Below, piece after piece: positions 15,301 through 18,862 of a stretch of 18,862 nt of DNA. Numbering within the stretch: position 1 is the first letter of the stretch; each line of letters begins with the position of its first letter. Position numbers and translations under genes: made by a program. Below the pieces are notes generated by a model that was not told the origin of the DNA, ran no database searches, and saw nothing but the letters and a program-made list of their open reading frames with translations. The stretch comes from JBGRQB01 sp041725875 (GTDB lineage Bacteria > Bacteroidota > Ignavibacteria > Ignavibacteriales > Melioribacteraceae), in NCBI GenBank assembly GCA_041725875.1, contig JBGRQB010000075.1, forward strand, positions 1 to 18,862, given 5' to 3'.

Positions 15301-15414
15301 TGGCATAAAAACACGGTCCGGTTGGTAGTCCGGATGCACAATTAATTGTGTCGTATCCTTCCCCCTCTTGGGATGTCCAGTGCCAGATTTACAAGTATAA
15401 AATAAGAGGGAGTT
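15301..15414 (+). ncRNA. Structured leader RNA, probable yjdF-class riboswitch
   Basis: The segment between the broken lipoprotein gene and yjdF is about half G+C for its first 85 nt, far above its surroundings, and is full of complementary pieces. TGGCA (15301-15305) pairs with TGCCA (15381-15385) to close the domain. TCCGG (15317-15321) pairs with CCGGA (15330-15334) around an 8-nt loop. CACAA-TTAA-TTGTG (15337-15350) is a perfect small hairpin. CCCTCTT (15363-15369) is complementary to AAGAGGG (15404-15410), the ribosome binding site of yjdF. The yjdF RNA class in Firmicutes precedes yjdF genes and is reported to bind azaaromatic compounds. Class membership is judged from position and structure, not from a covariance search. 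Confidence 0.68.
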
Positions 15415-15825
15415 ATGAAATTAACGATCTTTTTTAACGGACAGTTTTGGACAGGATTAATTGAAAGAAAAGTAGAAACACAATATTATTCAACGCTTCA
15501 TATTTTTGGAGAAGAGCCAAAAGATGGTGATATATGGAAGTTTATCAGTTTTGACTTACTCCGATTAATTGAGAAGCAGACAGAATCTGTTGCTGTTGAA
15601 AACTCTGTTCTTAAAAAAATTAATCCTAAAAGATTAAAACGTATTGCATCAAAAGAATTAAGTAGAAATCCTTTATCTACAAAATCGCAGGATGCCATAC
15701 AAAAACAGCTCGAAGTGAATAAAAAAGAGAGAAAGAAGATCTCAAAAGAATTAAAGGAGGAACAGGCAGAGTATAAAAGAACTAAAAGAGTTGAGAAACG
15801 AAAAAAGAAACATAAAGGCAGATAA
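15415..15825 (+). CDS. yjdF: YjdF family protein (DUF2992)
   Basis: A 136-residue soluble protein. The N-terminus 'MKLTIFFNGQFWTGLIERKV' and the following 'LHIFGEEPKDGDIWKFISFD' match the YjdF family of Firmicutes, including the (F/Y)xGQFW and FGxEPKD signatures. 'KKINPKRLKRIASKELSRNP' corresponds to the conserved NPKRxxRxAxKE segment. The last 40 residues are a highly charged Lys/Glu helix, a coiled-coil-like basic tail often seen in this family. The biochemical function is unknown; in Firmicutes the gene is controlled by a riboswitch that senses planar aromatic heterocycles, so a role in handling such compounds is supposed. The start has AGAGGGAG just upstream, which the leader RNA can mask. 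Confidence 0.9.
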   Translation: MKLTIFFNGQFWTGLIERKVETQYYSTLHIFGEEPKDGDIWKFISFDLLRLIEKQTESVAVENSVLKKINPKRLKRIASKELSRNPLSTKSQDAIQKQLEVNKKERKKISKELKEEQAEYKRTKRVEKRKKKHKGR

Positions 15826-15865
15826 CAAAAATTTACCACACTCTCTAAAGATGAAAGGAAAAGAG

Positions 15866-16150
15866 ATGTATTATTTCGTTGCCAATATCAAAATAAAGAA
15901 TGAAGAAGAATATCAGAAGTATATTGACCGTGCAGGTGAAGTGTTTTCAAAGTATAACGGAAAATATCTGGCAGTGGATAACAATCCTGAAAAACTGGAA
16001 GGCAAATGGAATTATACCAGAGCCGTAATTATTGAATTTAAGAGCAAAAGTGATTTCGACAACTGGTATAATTCCAAAGAATATCAGGAGATATTAAAGT
16101 TCAGATTAAACGGATCTGAGTGTGATACTATTTTGATAAATGGTAAATAA
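15866..16150 (+). CDS. DUF1330 domain protein (dimeric alpha-beta barrel fold)
   Basis: A 94-residue protein. Starting at MYYFVANIKIKNEEEYQKYI, it follows the DUF1330 pattern: strand, helix with Y..Y, 'VFSKYNGKYLAVDNNPEKLE' (G-G-x-x-L-x-x-D style turn), 'TRAVIIEFKSKSDFDNWYNS' and 'KEYQEILKFRLNGSECDTIL'. The ATG at 15866 is preferred over open-frame starts at 15791 and 15851, because AAGGAA lies 6-11 nt upstream and the family begins with this strand. The fold is that of ferredoxin-like barrel proteins related to antibiotic-biosynthesis monooxygenases. No activity is established for DUF1330. It lies 40 nt after yjdF and may be co-transcribed. Confidence 0.87.
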   Translation: MYYFVANIKIKNEEEYQKYIDRAGEVFSKYNGKYLAVDNNPEKLEGKWNYTRAVIIEFKSKSDFDNWYNSKEYQEILKFRLNGSECDTILINGK

Positions 16151-16161
16151 CCGAATTATTA

Positions 16162-16212
16162 AATGCAATCAAGGAGTCAGATATAATCATTTCCTGACTG
16201 CTTAATTGCATT
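16162..16212 (+). terminator. Long near-perfect inverted repeat after the DUF1330 gene, probable terminator
   Basis: Arms of 19 nt (16162-16180 and 16194-16212) pair at 17 positions; the two mismatches are C16170/A16204 and G16174/G16200. The loop is 13 nt. The hairpin lies 12 nt after the DUF1330 stop. Only a short TTTT follows (16219-16222), so it is not a textbook terminator. It could also be a processed or mobile palindromic element. The 131 nt between 16150 and the next gene hold nothing else I can name. Confidence 0.5.
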
Positions 16213-16281
16213 AATGAGTTTTGTAATGTAAATTGTAACTGAAATTTGTTAAGCAAATTCTACAATAGAGGGAGAAACAAA

Positions 16282-16731
16282 ATGAAACTTAATAATTACG
16301 GAATGATTATAGTTTTACTGCTTACTGTTTTTTGCGGAAAACAGAACGCGCAAGATTTACTGAAAGATATAATTATAGCTAAAACCAATTATGAGATCTT
16401 TTACGAAAATCAAAAGCTTGATATAAAAGATCAGGGAATTTCCAAAAGAGGTCTTTATCAAGAATACAAAAATCTATCCTATGGTCTTGAATCATATCAT
16501 CTCGAAATAAGTTTTACTAACAATGTTCAAATTGATAAAGATCGGGATAATGTAATTGAACTTTATTCAGCTGACGATCAATTACTAGCTTCTGCTTTAG
16601 TTGAGGAAGATTTTCCGATAAAAAGAAGTGAAGAATGGGAAACCAAGATTAACTATTATTCTATCAGTCTGTTAAATCTGCCAATATTTGCTTTAAAGGA
16701 TGCAGTAAAGGTAGTTATAAGAGAAGATTAA
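16282..16731 (+). CDS. Exported protein of unknown function
   Basis: A 149-residue protein that begins MKLNNYGMIIVLLLTVFCGK with a signal peptide, hydrophobic core about 8-18 and a likely signal peptidase I site after QNAQ. The ATG at 16282 is chosen over an in-frame start at 16246 because AGAGGGAG lies just upstream and the signal peptide begins here. The mature part looks beta-rich, with 'DLLKDIIIAKTNYEIFYENQ' and a possible Ig-like or carrier fold ('SYHLEISFTNNVQIDKDRD' then 'NVIELYSADDQLLASALVEE'). The Cys in the signal region (VFC) does not match a lipobox. I recognise no family. It is probably periplasmic. Confidence 0.75.
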   Translation: MKLNNYGMIIVLLLTVFCGKQNAQDLLKDIIIAKTNYEIFYENQKLDIKDQGISKRGLYQEYKNLSYGLESYHLEISFTNNVQIDKDRDNVIELYSADDQLLASALVEEDFPIKRSEEWETKINYYSISLLNLPIFALKDAVKVVIRED

Positions 16732-16765
16732 TAATTTATCAACTTAACACAAAAGGAATTTGATT

Positions 16766-17221
16766 ATGAATTACAGAGATATTTCCCCTTCCGAAATTAG
16801 CATTATAGAAGAACTATGGAATCGAAATAAAGAGTATCATATTCAAATTGAAAAAGTGTTTAAGGAGCTTTATACCAGCATCACTTTTGAAAAAAGAATG
16901 AAAGCAATTCTGGAAAAAGAGAATCCATTAAAAATTACAATAGCTGAAGAAGATGATAAAATCTACGGCTATTGTATTTCTCAGAAAGAAGGTGATGTTG
17001 GTGAAGTTGTATCGCTTCACGTTCTTGACGGTCAGCGCGGAAAAGGAGTTGGTAAAGAACTTACAGTTCAGCATATTGACTGGCTTAAAGAAAATAATTG
17101 TAAAGAGATCGGGTTATATGTAGCAGCAGGAAATGATAAAACAATAAAGTTTTATGAACAGCTTGGTTTGTGTTCTAAGCTGACATATATGCAGCTTAAA
17201 CCGGAAGCGATTGACGAATAA
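16766..17221 (+). CDS. GNAT-family N-acetyltransferase
   Basis: A 151-residue single GNAT domain. The acetyl-CoA loop lies in 'EVVSLHVLDGQRGKGVGKEL' (QRGKGVG), and the C-terminal signature is 'IGLYVAAGNDKTIKFYEQLG', with N..TI.FYE.LG. The frame also opens at a TTG (16760), but the ATG at 16766 has AAGGA at the proper distance (8 nt). Acetyl transfer to an unknown amine substrate is expected, in the cytoplasm. Its sequence is clearly different from the GNAT encoded at 2948-3436. It lies 34 nt after the exported-protein gene and 59 nt before the SdpI-like gene, all on the same strand. Confidence 0.9.
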   Translation: MNYRDISPSEISIIEELWNRNKEYHIQIEKVFKELYTSITFEKRMKAILEKENPLKITIAEEDDKIYGYCISQKEGDVGEVVSLHVLDGQRGKGVGKELTVQHIDWLKENNCKEIGLYVAAGNDKTIKFYEQLGLCSKLTYMQLKPEAIDE

Positions 17222-17280
17222 ATATGTTGAAAATTTTCCTAATTTAGATCATATTAATAATTAAAAATTACGGGTAAGAT

Positions 17281-17628
17281 ATGGAAGGCGCATTAATAAT
17301 ATTCTTTTTAACACATCTGTTTTTAATAGCTGTTGCATTTCCTCTGTATCGAAATAAAATTAAACTAAACAGCTGGTATGGTATAAGAACCAAAGCAACA
17401 ATGACAAATGAGGATGTGTGGTACAAGGTAAATGAAAAAGGGGCTAAAGAGATGATACAGCTTGGCGCAGGGTTAAGCGTATGTTGTATTGTTCAATATT
17501 TTACAGAAGCTTTAAATCCGCAGGTCTTTTTTATTTCAAACACTTTAGTGCTTTTAGTTGTTGTAATTATAATAGCTGTTAAGGCTGACAATTACGCAAA
17601 AAGGTTATTAAAAGAATTAGCAGAATAG
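17281..17628 (+). CDS. SdpI-family small membrane protein
   Basis: A 115-residue protein with three hydrophobic segments (about 4-22, 60-77 and 83-100). Between TM1 and TM2 lies 'LNSWYGIRTKATMTNEDVWY' with KVNEKGAK, the hallmark of the SdpI/YhfL family (N-x-x-YGIRT...S/TxxxWxxxN...G). Bacillus SdpI is an immunity protein and signal transducer for the toxin SDP; most relatives have no known role. This protein corresponds to a single SdpI domain without the DUF1648 part. No toxin gene is seen beside it. The ribosome binding site is weak (CGGGTAAGAT). It is an inner membrane protein. Confidence 0.85.
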   Translation: MEGALIIFFLTHLFLIAVAFPLYRNKIKLNSWYGIRTKATMTNEDVWYKVNEKGAKEMIQLGAGLSVCCIVQYFTEALNPQVFFISNTLVLLVVVIIIAVKADNYAKRLLKELAE

Positions 17629-17700
17629 GAATCGTAAAAATTTAGTTAAGATAAAGGGCATCAGTTAAATTTACAGGGTAAACAAATCATTGAGGTTATT

Positions 17701-18660
17701 ATGGGCAAAAAACTTCTTGAGCGTGTTTCGGAAACTCTTCATTTAAAACATTACAGTTCACGCACTGAAAAGTCTTATTTACAATGGATCAAAAGATTTA
17801 TTTTATATCACGATAAAACTCATCCGGAACAGCTTGGAGCAAGAGAAATTCGTAATTTTCTTTCTCATCTTGTTGAGGATAAAAACGTTGCTGCTTCAAC
17901 TCAAAAGCAGGCACTTAATGCTATTTCATTTTTGTATAAAAAAGTACTGAACATTGAAATAGGCAGTATCGGAGAGATAGAGAAACCAAAGGGTTATAAA
18001 AAACTGCCGGTTGTATTTACTCACTCCGAAGCAATTTTAGTTATACATAATCTTAAAAATGAAACCCGACTCATCGCTTCTCTTTTGTACGGAGCAGGAT
18101 TACGTTTATCTGAGTGTATTTCTTTAAGAATAAAAGATATTGATTTTTCTATGAGTCAGATAGTTATAAGAAATGCAAAGGGACAAAAAGACAGAGTTAC
18201 TCTATTGCCTGACAGTATTATCCCCGAGCTGAAATTGCAAATTAACAAAGCCGCGCTTGTACATAAACAGGATTTGCTGAACGGAGCCGGACTTGTAAGT
18301 ATGCCAAACGCGCTTGCAAAGAAATTCCCTACAGCTTCTAAATCACAGGGATGGCAGTATATTTTCCCTGCTGCAAATTTGAGTGAAGATAATGACAACA
18401 AAACAAGAAGACATCACATCAACCCTTCTGTTGTTCAGAAAGCGGTAAAGAAAGCAATCAAAGATGCAAAGATCTTAAAGCACGCCGGCTGTCACACCCT
18501 GAGACATTCATTTGCAACAAACCTTTTACAAAATGGTTATGATATAAGAACGATACAGGAGTTATTGGGACATAAAAGTGTTAAAACAACTATGATTTAT
18601 ACTCACGTATTAAACAAAGGCGGCTTGGGAGTGAGGAGTCCGCTGGATGTTGCTTTATAA
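17701..18660 (+). CDS. intI: Integron integrase (IntI), complete
   Basis: A 319-residue tyrosine recombinase of IntI length. The N-terminal SAM-like domain has 'HYSSRTEKSYLQWIKRFILY' (17-36) and 'REIRNFLSHLVEDKNVAAST'. The catalytic set is complete: R135 (GAGLRLSE), K160 (AKGQKDR), H265 and R268 (CHTLRHSF), H291 (LLGH), Y300 (MIYTHVL). The IntI-specific additional region lies at about 190-240, 'LNGAGLVSMPNALAKKFPTA' and GWQYIFPA...RRHH, which separates integron integrases from XerC/D. The C-terminal GGLGVRSPLD is also typical. IntI recombines attC sites of gene cassettes with attI. Neither an attC array nor a sure attI is visible here. GAGGT precedes the ATG; GTTAAGA (17645) and GTTAAAT (17664) upstream are only weak attI candidates. 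Confidence 0.95.
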   Translation: MGKKLLERVSETLHLKHYSSRTEKSYLQWIKRFILYHDKTHPEQLGAREIRNFLSHLVEDKNVAASTQKQALNAISFLYKKVLNIEIGSIGEIEKPKGYKKLPVVFTHSEAILVIHNLKNETRLIASLLYGAGLRLSECISLRIKDIDFSMSQIVIRNAKGQKDRVTLLPDSIIPELKLQINKAALVHKQDLLNGAGLVSMPNALAKKFPTASKSQGWQYIFPAANLSEDNDNKTRRHHINPSVVQKAVKKAIKDAKILKHAGCHTLRHSFATNLLQNGYDIRTIQELLGHKSVKTTMIYTHVLNKGGLGVRSPLDVAL

Positions 18661-18661
18661 A

Positions 18662-18716
18662 TAACAGAGCCCTGGTAAACTTTAATATGACTCAACAGGG
18701 CTTTGTTAGTTTTTTT
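18662..18716 (+). terminator. Hairpin with T-tract behind intI (terminator, possibly attC-like)
   Basis: TAACAGAGCCCTG (18662-18674) and CAGGGCTTTGTTA (18696-18708) form a 13-bp stem with one G-T pair and a 21-nt loop. A run of seven T follows (18710-18716). It starts one base after the intI stop codon, so a terminator is the simplest reading. The ends TAAC...GTTA also resemble the outer boxes of an attC site, but the flanking bases fit that consensus poorly. Confidence 0.75.
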
Positions 18717-18740
18717 AAAAAATAAGTTTAGGTAGTGTAA

Positions 18741-18862
18741 GAAGATTTGAAACTGGTTTATCAGGCTCCGACAGAGGAAGCAGGGTTCCTTAACCTCGAA
18801 AAGCTTGATGAAAAGTGGGGTGATAAATATCCATTGCCTATAAAATCCTGGAGAAAAAACTG
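18741..18862 (+). pseudogene. 5'-truncated IS256/Mutator-family transposase remnant
   Basis: From 18741 one frame stays open to the right edge and reads EDLKLVYQAPTEEAGFLNLE, then KLDEKWGDKYPLPIKSWRKN. This matches the late part of IS256-family (Mutator-type) transposases, where a KDLKxIYxAxTEEAA...F..KWGxKYPxxxxSWRxNW segment is typical. A TAA directly precedes the frame (18738-18740) and no start codon or upstream catalytic region is present, so the gene has lost most of its 5' part. The fragment ends at the window edge, so its 3' state is unknown. It indicates mobile-element insertion and decay just beyond the integron integrase. Confidence 0.85.

Noticed and set aside
15791..15865. N-terminal extension of the DUF1330 gene
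   Set aside because: It overlaps the end of yjdF, and the family start plus a good ribosome binding site lie at 15866.
16145..16254. Possible attC site with AAATAAC (16145) and GTTAAGC (16248) as outer boxes
   Set aside because: GTTAAGC fits GTTRRRY, but the left box fits only at AAC, and the sequence between the boxes and the 16162-16212 stem is not complementary, so an attC fold is not formed.
16246..16281. Upstream start for the exported protein
   Set aside because: The later ATG at 16282 has AGAGGGAG upstream and begins a proper signal peptide; the longer form would bury it.
14887..17628. Reading the whole plus-strand gene series as an integron cassette array
   Set aside because: Several gaps (33-60 nt) are too short for attC sites and no repeated recombination site appears between genes.
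17645..17670. GTTAAGA and GTTAAAT upstream of intI as attI
   Set aside because: Such 7-mers are common by chance in AT-rich DNA and no accompanying integrase-binding repeats are clear; only mentioned in the intI entry.
1..18862. CRISPR arrays, tRNA and rRNA genes
   Set aside because: No regularly spaced repeats of CRISPR type, no tRNA cloverleaf with TTCRA arm and no rRNA-like sequence was seen by eye on either strand.

Overview
The window is AT-rich. Signal peptides of the form 'NAQ|D', a lipobox lipoprotein and an S41-like secreted protein suggest a Gram-negative (diderm) bacterium. Many starts have clear AGGAG-type ribosome binding sites, and the one strong promoter is a canonical sigma-70 type (TTGACT-17-TAAAAT), which argues against a typical Bacteroidetes. 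My best guess is a low-GC member of the FCB group (Ignavibacteria-like) or a similarly AT-rich anaerobe. This rests on gene style, not on a marker gene, and is weak. The large CoA-dehydratase-type activase suggests anaerobic or microaerobic life.

Layout. (1) 1-4100, all minus strand: a methyltransferase cut by the window edge, a secreted S41-like protein that seems to have lost its catalytic residues, an unrecognised one-TM protein, and a short operon of hotdog thioesterase, small unknown protein and GNAT acetyltransferase. (2) 4101-4476 is non-coding, with short repeats and a strong terminator hairpin. (3) 4477-14709 is a six-gene minus-strand operon: a MarR regulator, a 1326-residue double CoA-dehydratase activase/DUF2229 protein, a MATE exporter, two ABC exporter half-transporters that overlap by 8 nt, and a SAM methyltransferase. 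A perfect 16-bp palindrome lies just downstream of the -10 box of the promoter, so the operon is very probably repressed by its own MarR protein and released by a ligand.

(4) 14887-17628 is a plus-strand series of small genes: a frameshifted lipoprotein, YjdF preceded by a GC-rich structured leader that looks like a yjdF-class riboswitch with a sequestered Shine-Dalgarno sequence, a DUF1330 protein, a secreted unknown, a GNAT acetyltransferase and an SdpI-family membrane protein. (5) 17701-18862 holds a complete integron integrase with all catalytic residues, a hairpin behind it, and the 5'-truncated tail of an IS256/Mutator transposase running off the right edge.

The most interesting part is the pair of divergent units around 14.7 kb. 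One is a MarR-controlled export operon built around an unusual ATP-dependent electron-activating protein. The other is a yjdF gene with a probable ligand-sensing RNA. Both look like responses to small, possibly toxic, aromatic or heterocyclic compounds. That link is inference from content and position.
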